Part shown: in pieces, positions 1-9,114 of the stretch
Layout of the letters: every line of letters begins with the position of its first letter
Numbering within the stretch: the first letter of the stretch is position 1
NCBI GenBank assembly: GCA_035628505.1
Contig: DASPJR010000220.1
Coordinates: 1-64,000, forward strand
Length of the DNA stretch: 64,000 nucleotides
From: DASPJR01 sp035628505
GTDB taxonomy: Bacteria > Planctomycetota > SZUA-567 > H5-PLA8
Direction of reading: 5' to 3'
Translations under genes and position numbers: made by a program
Notes under the pieces: model-generated
Told to the model about the DNA's origin: nothing
Database searches by the model: none
What the model saw: the letters and a program-made list of their open reading frames with translations, nothing else

Positions 1-1
1 C

Positions 2-523
2 GAACTGACGGGGCTCGTTTCAGTCCAGCTGGGAAGTCTGCTGCAGTTGCGGCGACAAACGGCAGATGCCGAAAAGCTGCTCAGGCAAGGTGTGTCGCTG
101 CTTTCAGTGCTTTTCGAAAAGAACCCGGCAGAGCGGCGGTATCGGATTTTCCTGGCACGCGAGCAACTCACCCTTGGCGATTTTTTAACGCGCGAACGGA
201 GATATGAGGAAGCTCGCAAGCTGGTCGAAGCATCCCTGAACAGCCTCCAGTCCGGGCTGTTGACGGAACCGCGGCTGCGTCCGCTTCTGGTGGAAGGACA
301 TTACACGCTCGCGAACATCTACCGCAACCTGGGCAACGAGGCTGCTTCCGCTAAGGCTACGCAGACTGCCGAGACATTCGCCGCGCAGTTGCGTGAAGCG
401 CGCCCACTCCCGCGTCCAGGGGGAAACAACCGGCTGCCCCCGCCGCCCGATTTTGAGAGGCAGGGGCAGAATTTTGATCGCCAGCCTCGCAATTTCAAAG
501 GTCCTCCGCCGCCGCGCGAATAA
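2..523 (+). CDS. C-terminal part of a TPR protein (5' end outside the window)
   Basis: The reading frame is open from the first bases of the window, so the gene is cut at the left edge and the first internal start-like codon (TTG at 47) is not its real start. What remains is alpha-helical and amphipathic in the manner of tetratricopeptide repeats: helices around EKLLRQGVSLLSVL, YRIFLAREQLTLGDFL, RRYEEARKLVEASL and LRPLLVEGHYTLANIY. A proline- and arginine-rich tail without fold follows, ending in PPPPRE and a TAA stop. In PVC bacteria this pattern is common at the C-terminus of large Ser/Thr protein kinases with TPR repeats, but the kinase domain is not visible here, so that identity is inference. 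It ends 19 bp before the convergent hydrolase gene. Confidence 0.6.
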   Translation, partial: ELTGLVSVQLGSLLQLRRQTADAEKLLRQGVSLLSVLFEKNPAERRYRIFLAREQLTLGDFLTRERRYEEARKLVEASLNSLQSGLLTEPRLRPLLVEGHYTLANIYRNLGNEAASAKATQTAETFAAQLREARPLPRPGGNNRLPPPPDFERQGQNFDRQPRNFKGPPPPRE

Positions 524-542
524 TATCTTCAGCCGTGACGGT

Positions 543-1856
543 TTATTGAGAGACTTCCACCTTAGCTGGATCAGACTTCAGGCCCACGCTGTTCACGGAG
601 ATAATGCTGTAAGAGTGCTTCTCGCCCGCCTTCGCCGTCTTGTCGATGAACTTCATTTCAGGCATCGGCTCTTCCGGGGTGTCATGAAACGACATGCGCT
701 GAAACAACGGGCGTCCAAAGGAGCCTTTGGGCTTTTCAGGAACGGCCCCGAGCGGCTGACCGTCGCGCTCGATGATGAATTGCTGGAGTCCGCTTTCGAA
801 GTCTGCGGCAGCTTCCCATGTGAGTTCGACCGCACCGTCTGCAGCAGGTTTTGCTTTCAGTTGCGTCGGCGCGGCAGGCGGAGTCGTATCAGCGACGGCG
901 CCCGTCTTCACATAGTCCATCCAGGCTTTTGCCACGGCTTCGTTCGGAAACCAGTTGGCCTCGCTGCTCTTTCCCGTGAATGCGGCCGCAGGCTGCGCAA
1001 GCTCGCCCAGAAGCGGAGCAAGCCAGGCTTTGCTGCTTTCAACGGGCTTCAGCGGACTGCCTTCAGCACCTTTGTCTGGCAAACGCATTCCCAGGCAGGC
1101 ATCGAAAAACGGGATCGCCATGTAGCGTGAATCGCCGCATTCGTGGCCTGTTCGCGGATCAGGCGCAACGGCAATCGGCGCACCCTGCGCGCGGTACGCG
1201 TTGAACATTTCAATCGAACTGGTCCAGATTCCGTTAAAGCGTTTGTCGCCGTTCTCTTTTGCTCCCGGATTGCAGACCATAGGAATCTTGTACATTGACT
1301 CCGGCATGTCGGGCTTCGCTATTTTTCCTTTGGTCCATTCGGAGTAGGCGGTGCCTGAGCGAAACCAGATGGCGACGATGCGATCGGGATACATCGTCTG
1401 CAGAATGCTGGCCCAAAAGCCTCCGCCTGAATGGCCCCACAAACACCAGGGTGCCGTTTCGAGTTCAGGATGGCCCGACTTCTCGCCAAGTTCCTTCAGC
1501 GCCCGCAAGAACGCTTTCACGGAACCTTCACGCGGATCGCACCATTTCCGACAGTCCGCCTTCTCCGGCTGCTGATACGACGGGCCCAGCAGCGCACAGT
1601 CCCATTTCCTGGCAAGTTCCTGCCAGTGCAAATCGTACGCGGCTGTGCGCCCTCCTTTGCACGCACCCTCACCGCAGCCGTGCTGGTGGACGATCACGCC
1701 ACGAATTTTCTGTACGCCGTCAGGAATCCAAACGGTGAACGTCACACCGAAGATGAGCTCGCCGGGCGCTGTGGATGGAGGGTACTCAACCGAAACGGTT
1801 TTCCCCGCGCCAGAAACGAGTGCTGGAATAAAGAACAAGAGAGAAAGAAAACGCAT
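543..1856 (-). CDS. Secreted alpha/beta hydrolase with C-terminal fibronectin-III-like domain
   Basis: The 437-residue product starts with a short signal peptide (about residues 1-17, hydrophobic LSLLFFIPALVSG), so it is probably exported. The body reads as an alpha/beta hydrolase: a strand-rich N-terminus with a Cys-rich oxyanion-loop region (HQHGCGEGACKGG), a nucleophile elbow GHSGG at residues 141-145 (Ser143), and a late TGHECGDSRY segment that could supply the catalytic His. From about residue 328 a fibronectin type III-like module begins (TPPAAPTQL, then VELTWEAA, then FIIERDGQPLG). Substrate is unknown; carboxyl-ester or acetyl-xylan-type esterase activity is an inference from fold only. 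Several Cys residues could form disulfides. It is convergent with the preceding TPR gene and separated by about 140 bp from the neighbouring locus on the same strand, so it is probably a separate unit. Confidence 0.75.
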   Translation of the reverse strand: MRFLSLLFFIPALVSGAGKTVSVEYPPSTAPGELIFGVTFTVWIPDGVQKIRGVIVHQHGCGEGACKGGRTAAYDLHWQELARKWDCALLGPSYQQPEKADCRKWCDPREGSVKAFLRALKELGEKSGHPELETAPWCLWGHSGGGFWASILQTMYPDRIVAIWFRSGTAYSEWTKGKIAKPDMPESMYKIPMVCNPGAKENGDKRFNGIWTSSIEMFNAYRAQGAPIAVAPDPRTGHECGDSRYMAIPFFDACLGMRLPDKGAEGSPLKPVESSKAWLAPLLGELAQPAAAFTGKSSEANWFPNEAVAKAWMDYVKTGAVADTTPPAAPTQLKAKPAADGAVELTWEAAADFESGLQQFIIERDGQPLGAVPEKPKGSFGRPLFQRMSFHDTPEEPMPEMKFIDKTAKAGEKHSYSIISVNSVGLKSDPAKVEVSQ

Positions 1857-1992
1857 TCAGCCTCCTGCTTATGACGGTATGCCACGTCAGCCGCTGCCTC
1901 AACTTGGCCGGTATTATAGTCGATGAGTATTTAAAGAAATGCCTGCATTCCGTCTTCTTTCTTTTAAAAACCGCTTACAAACGCAGTCGAAC

Positions 1993-2493
1993 TTATTCGC
2001 TGGCATTCTGTTCTGCTTTTAGTCCTCGTTTGAACGCTGAAAACGTCCTGGCTGTGCGGGTGTTTCGAACGGAAGTGGACCCCCAACGCTCGTGGCGAAC
2101 CTCCCAGATCAGAACGGTGTCGTCGGGTGTCGCAGAGGGCTGCCGTATCCAGAATGCTTCGCAATCGCGCAGGGTCCGCCAGCTCCTTGCGTTAAGTTCC
2201 CACAGGTAAAAGCGATCCTGGCGCGTGCGGATCCACTGGAGATTTTCGATCACATAGAGCCGCGCATCGTTCTCCGGCTGAGCCAGGAATTTCAGAACGT
2301 CTTCGCCAATGCCGCGCCTGCGCTGCTTCTCCAGTTCAGCAGCAGGAAGTGCGGCGAACAGATCTTTGTTCAAGGTGAGCCGCTCCGGTGAATCCTGCAA
2401 CCGAAGCATAAAATTTCGCGCGTACAGCGCATGTTCGCTGGTTGAAACGTCGGCACAATGATGTCCGATTATCCAGTATTTGCCGCTGAGCAC
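1993..2493 (-). CDS. Unknown 166-residue protein, last gene of the tubulin-like/vWA locus
   Basis: I do not recognise this family. The start is GTG at 2491-2493, preceded on the minus strand by GGAGA about eight bases upstream, and it lies 30 bp after the stop of the 1439-residue NTPase/transglutaminase gene, so it is very likely the distal gene of that operon. The product has no signal peptide or membrane segment and looks like a small soluble alpha/beta protein, rich in Arg and Trp (for example WIIGHH near the N-terminus, LYVIENLQWIR in the middle, VLIWEVRHERW near the end). The composition is coherent throughout, which argues for a real gene. Confidence 0.6.
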   Translation of the reverse strand: MLSGKYWIIGHHCADVSTSEHALYARNFMLRLQDSPERLTLNKDLFAALPAAELEKQRRRGIGEDVLKFLAQPENDARLYVIENLQWIRTRQDRFYLWELNARSWRTLRDCEAFWIRQPSATPDDTVLIWEVRHERWGSTSVRNTRTARTFSAFKRGLKAEQNASE

Positions 2494-2523
2494 GGCATTT
2501 CTCTCCGAAAGCGAAAGTGCGAA

Positions 2524-5500
2524 TCAGATCGTGACTTTAATCTTTGAGAGCGTGAACTGCGATGCCCCAGTCCAGCCTCCGCCGAAACCTTTTGGTGTGA
2601 AGGCAATCACATCAACAAAGTAACTGCCGGGACTGAGATCCTCGTGGTTCAAAGAGAGTTCCAGGTCGACAACCTGCAATGGAGTTCGTGCCCCCGGCAG
2701 CCTGGCAGAGGAAACGCATGTAGTTTTTGCGTCAAAATTCATGATGTCCGACGCTTTACGCGCATAAACGGCGATCGTGATGTCGGTTTCCGGCGCCTGG
2801 CTCACCAGTGTGACAAGGAGACTTGCACAATCCTCAGAACACTCTGCATTCAGAATCTGGATCAAGCTTGGCGTTGGGAATTGCCGGAGCGGGTTGGCTA
2901 GCACGCGACCCGGGCGCGCCTGATCGCCCTTTTCACCCAGAGGCAGATAGCCGCCGTCAATCGCTGTTTCCGCATAGTAATAGCGCTTGCCGAAGGAGTC
3001 GTATGCGAAGCCTTGGTATGGGCCTGCGACACCAACTGCGACATGGCCATCCATCAGAATGTAGCCGGCGTCGTAACCAAACTGTGTTAACAGAGCCATG
3101 TAGGCAATGCTTGAGTCTTCGCAATCTCCGCCGTAATTGGCATAGAACTCGGAAGGAAAACGCGGCCAGTCTGTGGGGCGTTTGGGATCGCGAATGTACG
3201 GGATCGATTGAATGAATGAGAGTGCGAACCCAGGAAAATGTTCATCCGGGCGGCGGCCGTAAGCTTCCAGAAGTTTCTCGCCAAGTTCGCGAACCGAATC
3301 CACATAGGGATCATTGCGAACGTAATTGGTGAAGCACAACTGCGGTTCGGTGTGAATGCGAGTTTTGAAGTTGTTCAGCTTCTCCAGATATTTCTTCTGC
3401 TGCGCCTCGCTCGAAAATCCCCATTTGAGCTCATACTTCCGTTCCTTGTGCTCCCAGCGAAAAAGCTGCCCCTGGCCGCATCGCGGTGGCACAGGCAGCG
3501 CTTCGGCCCAGAGCGCGCTGATTTCCTGTGTCTCAGAGGGCCGCACGAAAACACTGGCTTCGGCAGGCAGATGATCGCGTGTCGAAATCTGCGGCGTTCG
3601 GGGTACAGGCTGGCGGCGCACAGGTGGAGGCAGCTGCTCGCGTTCGCCCTCACCAGACTTAAGAATGGAGTCGATGATTCCAACGGCAAGATTGCAGTCC
3701 AGCATTGCACCGTCGCCATCGTAGCCGACGCGTCCCATTCGCCGCATGAGCGCCTGCGGAGATTCACTTTGCTTGAGCTTCTCCAGTAACACATTAACCG
3801 TTTTAAAGAGCGCTTTTCGCTCTTCGGTTTTTCGCATCACCTCGCCAACCACGGACATGACCGTGTCCCCGCTGCTGTTCGGCTCGATGAGCCAAATCAC
3901 GGCCTCACCGACGCTCTTGTGCTGCGGCTTGAGCTTGAAGGCGAAGATGCGTGCGTAATAAAGCAGCCCCGGCAGTCGGGACTCGAATGCATAATTCATC
4001 GCTGCAGTCAGCTCGGGCCAGAAACTGGAATCCGGATTCGTCTCCCAGTCGCCCGACATCCACGCACCGAGTTCTTCGCTGAGCTCTTCGGAGGGGAATT
4101 CCTCCGGATTGATCACGATGCACGAAAAGCGCGCCCGGTAATGAACTTCGATCTGATCCCTGGAACTGTGTCCGCCGAAGTCGTTCATCAAGTGCGTCAG
4201 CTTCAGCTTGATGAGAGGCCGCTCCGAGAATTGCAATTGAAACCATGAAACGCCGCGCTGCCGGCCTCCCTGGTGTTCAACCGCGCGCGCTGTATGTGGC
4301 AGGCTCCAGGCGGCATCGTAAACAGGGAGGTATTCATCATCACCGCCGCCCAGCCAGGGCTGAGTTGTAGCGACGACGCCATCGGCAGTGGCTTCAAGGT
4401 GCTGAGGAACGTAGGCGTTTCTGCCGCGCACCAGACGGAATTCGCGCAGATGTGCCAGGTCTTCTTCATGCAGCAACTGTCCGGCGTCATCATGCCAGAT
4501 CAGCCGGCGATTCCGTTCGCGTTCGGGCGCTTTGGCGTGGGCTGCGGCGATAAAATACGAGCGGCCGTCAATGTGGCGGAAGAAATCGCGTGACTCGTCT
4601 GGAACTCCGCCGACCATCACCGGCTCGTGGCCGCTACGCGTCTCCCGCAGAGAAATAAAGTTCAGCAGCCTTCTTCGATAGGACTCCTCGTCAAGCATGT
4701 CCCGGTCAATGACCAGATCGGGGCTGCCCTCGCGAACCCGTTCCTGGAGTTCCGGGAATTTCAAACCCAGCTGGTTCCACATGTCTTCGAATAGCGGCGT
4801 CTTCGGCCGGAGAAAACGAATGATGCTGCGCAGGTGTTCAAGCATCAGAGGTCGTGCCGAACGATGTGTCACCACCGGCAGCACACCGTCGGCTGAATCA
4901 ACTCTGCCAGGCTGAAGAATCTCGCCTTTCTTCAGGATACTGAAAATCACGGTCTCCGAGTGACCCATGTACAGCCGCAGTGCCAGGCAGCGCTCCTCAT
5001 GCACGGCGACCTGGTAGAAAACCGCGTCGACGGACGGAGCGTTCTCAATTTGCTGATTCAAATCCGAGATCACCGCCAGCGAGTTCTTCTGCGAACGCTC
5101 TTTTAAAACTTTCTCACGCTTCTGGCACTGCTCTTCACCCAGGCCTTTTTCGTACACAATGACATACGGATTGGCATCCAGCTTCAGGCAATTGACGGCA
5201 AGTTCATCCAGTATGCGCTTGGGGTCGGCCGACTCGATCGTTACGTGCCATCCTCTCCGCCCGTCGTCGCGTTCGCCTGGCAGCGGCAGCAGTGTGACCG
5301 TGTTTTCGGTTTTAAAACGTTTGGCTGTGAAAAAGCGCTCCCCCAGAATGGCTTTTGCAAGTTCTGCCAGCCGCGGGAAGACGACGAGTACCTGAAGCGG
5401 CATGAACTCGGCATCCAGGAGCAGACGCTGCTTGTCGAGAAGAAACGGAATATGCGAGCGCTGCGTGTCGCTGTAATCCATAAAATCATCGACGATGATG

Positions 5501-6843
5501 ACTTCAATTCCAAGAATCAGCCGCCGCAGCCTTGGCTCGTCGGCGGCCGAACATCGGGCACCATAAAGATAATGCTCCACGCTCAGGAGCGTGCCCACGA
5601 AGATACTTGGGACTTGCGCGCCATCCTGCAGCCATGTGTTCACTTTGTCCTCGCGCACCACGTCGCACGAGACGTAATAATGAAGCCTGGCGCGTTCGAG
5701 AAAATTCCGGATACGCTCAACAGCAAGGTTCTGACGGGTCTCATCGGGCACCACAATCAGCACACGCTGGCCACGAACGAACGCTGCATACGCAGCGCAG
5801 GCCAGCAACGCAGTTGTCCTGCCACTTCCAATAGGGCCATCGATAAGCAGGTCCGAGCTTTGTGATAGATGCTCGTTGTTTCCCGCGCCGAACTTGTCGA
5901 TGAGCTCATGATGCGAGTCGCGGAAGCGTTCGAAAAGATGGACCTGTGCTTTTGTCGGAAGCACTCCGCCGAAGAGCATGCGCAGATCTTCACGCGCGGT
6001 AACTGGCGAGGTGTCGCCTTCCACGAGCGGCTCGATGCGGCTTGCCGTACCGCCAGGAAGATTTCGCAAAAGACCGGCCACCCACTCGGGAGGCTTGCTC
6101 GTCTCTGCACGCTGCTCGCGCTCACGGCTGGAATCTTCCTCCACGGGAATTTTTTCGTAGAGCGGGAAAAGGGCCATCGCAGCATAGGCTGCGACCGTTA
6201 GAGGAGTCAGAATCAGCAGGCCCAGCATGTGACGTTCGATCCACTCGCGCTCGACAATCTGCCTTGCGGAATCCTGCAGATCATGGAACACCGAGTAAAT
6301 CGTGGCGCAAAGAAGAGCGACGAAAATAAATGTCGAAACAGGGCGCGTTCTTGCGCGTTCTCCAGGCCGGTTTTTGTAGCGCCCCAATGACGCAAATACT
6401 GCCGTGAGCGGGAAAATTGCAAACAGGTGGAAAGCGTATCGGATCTCGGGCGGGAGCTTCTCCATTCGTGACAGAAAAAACGGTCCAATGGCGCCGGCGG
6501 CAAGGCACACGAACAGCAACTCCCAGCGGACAGGAGTTCTTGCGCTGGCGTACTCATTCTTTCCCGGATTGCGGCTGTAATACTCGGCCATAAGCCGGCA
6601 GACCGCTACCGTTGTAATGCAGCACAGCGCGCAATTGGCAGCAATTCCAAGAACGAAGACACACGACCACGCGGCGCGAAGCGAGGCCATCCACGAAAAG
6701 TTCTTGAAGAGCACAACTCCGAAAAGCAGCAGTGCAACAATGAGAGCGAATCCCCAGGCACGGAAACGCTCTTCCTTCTGGCGCAGCCAATCCGGGTGCG
6801 AGGACCAGGGACCCAGAAAGTTCTTGAATTCACCCGGTGTCAT
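2524..6843 (-). CDS. Membrane-anchored helicase-like P-loop NTPase fused to a transglutaminase-like domain
   Basis: The 1439-residue product has three parts. Residues about 30-230 hold five or six hydrophobic membrane segments (for example FALIVALLLFGVVLF and LGLLILTPLTVAAYAAMALF). Residues about 330-640 form a P-loop NTPase that resembles superfamily-2 helicases: Walker A GPIGSGRTT at 336-344, a following VLIVVP strand, and Walker B VIIVDDFMD at 448-456, where the usual DEAH/DExD is replaced by DDFMD. The C-terminal third holds a transglutaminase-like core: GGDCEDSS with the candidate nucleophile Cys1241, DGHVAVGV with His1267, and an acidic residue in the following YDSFGKRYYYAET stretch; a beta-rich tail closes the protein. 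The start ATG overlaps the TGA of the upstream gene, so the two are probably translationally coupled. Predicted role: a membrane-tethered remodelling ATPase with a peptidase or amide-crosslinking module. The exact activity is not deducible. Confidence 0.75.
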   Translation of the reverse strand: MTPGEFKNFLGPWSSHPDWLRQKEERFRAWGFALIVALLLFGVVLFKNFSWMASLRAAWSCVFVLGIAANCALCCITTVAVCRLMAEYYSRNPGKNEYASARTPVRWELLFVCLAAGAIGPFFLSRMEKLPPEIRYAFHLFAIFPLTAVFASLGRYKNRPGERARTRPVSTFIFVALLCATIYSVFHDLQDSARQIVEREWIERHMLGLLILTPLTVAAYAAMALFPLYEKIPVEEDSSREREQRAETSKPPEWVAGLLRNLPGGTASRIEPLVEGDTSPVTAREDLRMLFGGVLPTKAQVHLFERFRDSHHELIDKFGAGNNEHLSQSSDLLIDGPIGSGRTTALLACAAYAAFVRGQRVLIVVPDETRQNLAVERIRNFLERARLHYYVSCDVVREDKVNTWLQDGAQVPSIFVGTLLSVEHYLYGARCSAADEPRLRRLILGIEVIIVDDFMDYSDTQRSHIPFLLDKQRLLLDAEFMPLQVLVVFPRLAELAKAILGERFFTAKRFKTENTVTLLPLPGERDDGRRGWHVTIESADPKRILDELAVNCLKLDANPYVIVYEKGLGEEQCQKREKVLKERSQKNSLAVISDLNQQIENAPSVDAVFYQVAVHEERCLALRLYMGHSETVIFSILKKGEILQPGRVDSADGVLPVVTHRSARPLMLEHLRSIIRFLRPKTPLFEDMWNQLGLKFPELQERVREGSPDLVIDRDMLDEESYRRRLLNFISLRETRSGHEPVMVGGVPDESRDFFRHIDGRSYFIAAAHAKAPERERNRRLIWHDDAGQLLHEEDLAHLREFRLVRGRNAYVPQHLEATADGVVATTQPWLGGGDDEYLPVYDAAWSLPHTARAVEHQGGRQRGVSWFQLQFSERPLIKLKLTHLMNDFGGHSSRDQIEVHYRARFSCIVINPEEFPSEELSEELGAWMSGDWETNPDSSFWPELTAAMNYAFESRLPGLLYYARIFAFKLKPQHKSVGEAVIWLIEPNSSGDTVMSVVGEVMRKTEERKALFKTVNVLLEKLKQSESPQALMRRMGRVGYDGDGAMLDCNLAVGIIDSILKSGEGEREQLPPPVRRQPVPRTPQISTRDHLPAEASVFVRPSETQEISALWAEALPVPPRCGQGQLFRWEHKERKYELKWGFSSEAQQKKYLEKLNNFKTRIHTEPQLCFTNYVRNDPYVDSVRELGEKLLEAYGRRPDEHFPGFALSFIQSIPYIRDPKRPTDWPRFPSEFYANYGGDCEDSSIAYMALLTQFGYDAGYILMDGHVAVGVAGPYQGFAYDSFGKRYYYAETAIDGGYLPLGEKGDQARPGRVLANPLRQFPTPSLIQILNAECSEDCASLLVTLVSQAPETDITIAVYARKASDIMNFDAKTTCVSSARLPGARTPLQVVDLELSLNHEDLSPGSYFVDVIAFTPKGFGGGWTGASQFTLSKIKVTI

Positions 6844-9035
6844 TGCGCCACCGCCTTGATTGCGCCGTCTTGTCCTTTGCTGAGCGATATGGTCATTTCC
6901 TCAGTGACTAACGCCACGAAGGGGCAAGCATCCAGCAGATCACTGACGATGCGATTGGGCGTGTTGGCTTGCTTGATCTCGTCCGGAGCGCTGGCTGAAA
7001 CAATGACCGTCTGCCTGAGATGGTTCCCAAGTTCCGGCTTGCAGCTTAGATAGTGACGGCCGCGCGACTGGGTGTCGAATAGCTGCTTTGTTTCGCTTCC
7101 TGTACTTTGCGCTGGTGTTGCAGCTTCAACGAAGATCCGCTTCTGCAACTCGGCACGCAAGTTCGTGCGGAAACGCCGCAACATTGCAACGAGGTCGGAG
7201 GCTGGCAGTAATCCCGTCGAATGACTGTCCTTTGAGCAGAAGTCGGTCCAAAGCTGCTCGCGCAATGCGCGAGTTTCCTGCTCGATTAGATCTGTGTAGC
7301 TCTGATCCTGGTACCTTGAGTCATATGTTTTCAGTTGCAGCAGGGTCGCTTTCAGAAACGCGGCGCGCTGCATCCGGCTCAGCTCGGCATCGCCCGCAGC
7401 TTCTGTTGTCTCGACGCGCCCAGCGCATCTGGCTAGAGCCGTTGGGGCATCAAGCTCTGTTTGAAGGATCAACTGCACCCGCTGGAGAAGCAGCTTCAGC
7501 TTCTGCGCGGCGGCTGCTGCGCGGGCTTCTTCGAGAAATGCATGGGCTTCGCGAACCGCGCTCTGGCAACTGAGATTGAGCGCGTCGGTCTGATCGTGGA
7601 TGCGCTGAAGCTGCTTCTGAAATTCACGCGTGCCGGCCTGGCCGCGCTTGTACTCCGTGTGCCACAGAACCAGTGCCGTGATTCCCGCCGTCAGCGCACC
7701 GGCAACGCTGATAAGGATCGACCAGAGCCACATGCCGAGGATCTGGTGAAAGAGGATCATCGAATAGTAACCCGCAAAAAGCGAGATGGCGACAGCGAAC
7801 AGAATGCGGTTATCCAATGAGACGAAGCTGTTTCGCGTCTCCTCCAGAATCTCGGCGCACGCGCCTGTCTCGTCAATGACCCGCTTGCGTTCGTGATCCT
7901 GCGCCTCGATGTTGCGGAACTTTTCGTCGGCGGCACGAAGATGCCGGGCTAGTTCAGGGCGGCTGATCAGACTCTTGTCTTTGAGAAGAACGTAAATATT
8001 CTCCGGATCACGATGTACGTCGTCCCACGCTTTCTGGACGCTGCTCAACGCGTCGGGCTCGTGCTTCAACCGCTCATTGTTCGCGTAGCCTGAGAATGCA
8101 GCGCCGGCTTTTACGAATTTCGGCTCCCATACGCTCCATTGCTTCAGCCGCTCGACGCTGCTCCTTGCTGAGTAATGCAGCCAATCGCCCTCTGCCTGAG
8201 GCGGGTCAGCGTCGAGATTGAATTTCTGAGTGAGAGCCGGGACTTGCGGGAAGATCTCTGCTTTGCCATCGCTTTTCGTGGAGGCTTCTTTCGGAGTGAG
8301 CGCGGCACGGACCTGGTTCATCGCACTTTCAAAACGTTCGTCCACGAACCCGTCCGGAAGTTCAGGCGCCGCTTCAAAGCAGCGCCAGGCAATCGCCGTG
8401 GCGCGGGCATCTGCCTGGCGCGCGGGAGTCGCCATCAGCGTCAGAAGAAGGCGGCTGACACTGATGGGCCAGACATACCGCGAATGATACGCCTCCGCCG
8501 GGCCGCACTCGAGCTGCCGCAGCATGACGTAGCAGCGGTCGAACAGATTTGAACCTTTGAATGGCGAATTGAGCAGATTCTCGAGAGGAGTAAGCTGCTC
8601 ATTGGGGATTTCCTCAGCGCAGATGAGAATAAGGATGTGCCTGTGCTGAGCGCTGCGGCCGCCAAGGTGCCGCTCGGCGAGCTCTTTAAACGACTCGTAC
8701 CAGCTCACGAGATCGGGAATTTTTGAAGTGCCCTTGTAGGAAAACTCGTTCCAATCCGTGCCCGTTTTGCGGACTTCCTTTGGATTTTCAAGAACGACCA
8801 GATGGCAGCAGACACATTCCAGCATCTCGGCGAAATACGCATCGCGCCGTTCGATGCCCAGCGCGGGATCGTGCAGGAACGAGGGGTCGCAATAACGCAG
8901 GCAGCCGTCGCGCTTCTGAGGGCTATAGCTGTTCTTCCCAGGCTCGAACGCTGCCCAAAAGGAATCCGGCAGCGTTCCAGTGTCGCGAAGCTGCGCCACG
9001 CATCGGTTGTCAGCCAGCAACAGCAATCGCGACAT
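6840..9035 (-). CDS. Unknown 731-residue membrane protein of the tubulin-like/vWA locus
   Basis: I do not recognise a named family. The first 330 residues look soluble and alpha/beta (LLLLADNR at the start, HLVVLENP, HILILICAEEIP). A hydrophobic region at about residues 405-458 forms two adjacent membrane segments. The remaining 270 residues are helical and coiled-coil-like (QKQLQRIHDQTDAL, AFLEEARAAAAAQKLKLLLQRV) and end in a small alpha/beta piece containing QTVIVSASAPDEI. The ATG is preceded by GGCGGAG at suitable spacing and lies about 80 bp after the tubulin-like gene; its TGA overlaps the start of the next gene. The coiled coil and the membrane hairpin would suit an adaptor between a cytoplasmic filament and the membrane, which is inference from layout only. 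Confidence 0.6.
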   Translation of the reverse strand: MSRLLLLADNRCVAQLRDTGTLPDSFWAAFEPGKNSYSPQKRDGCLRYCDPSFLHDPALGIERRDAYFAEMLECVCCHLVVLENPKEVRKTGTDWNEFSYKGTSKIPDLVSWYESFKELAERHLGGRSAQHRHILILICAEEIPNEQLTPLENLLNSPFKGSNLFDRCYVMLRQLECGPAEAYHSRYVWPISVSRLLLTLMATPARQADARATAIAWRCFEAAPELPDGFVDERFESAMNQVRAALTPKEASTKSDGKAEIFPQVPALTQKFNLDADPPQAEGDWLHYSARSSVERLKQWSVWEPKFVKAGAAFSGYANNERLKHEPDALSSVQKAWDDVHRDPENIYVLLKDKSLISRPELARHLRAADEKFRNIEAQDHERKRVIDETGACAEILEETRNSFVSLDNRILFAVAISLFAGYYSMILFHQILGMWLWSILISVAGALTAGITALVLWHTEYKRGQAGTREFQKQLQRIHDQTDALNLSCQSAVREAHAFLEEARAAAAAQKLKLLLQRVQLILQTELDAPTALARCAGRVETTEAAGDAELSRMQRAAFLKATLLQLKTYDSRYQDQSYTDLIEQETRALREQLWTDFCSKDSHSTGLLPASDLVAMLRRFRTNLRAELQKRIFVEAATPAQSTGSETKQLFDTQSRGRHYLSCKPELGNHLRQTVIVSASAPDEIKQANTPNRIVSDLLDACPFVALVTEEMTISLSKGQDGAIKAVAQ

Positions 9036-9114
9036 TGCAGCTCCGCCAGGTCAATCGGCATCTGGACCGGCGCATATCGCCAGTCCGTTTGCCGAATGCT
9101 ACTCGCCTCTCTGA

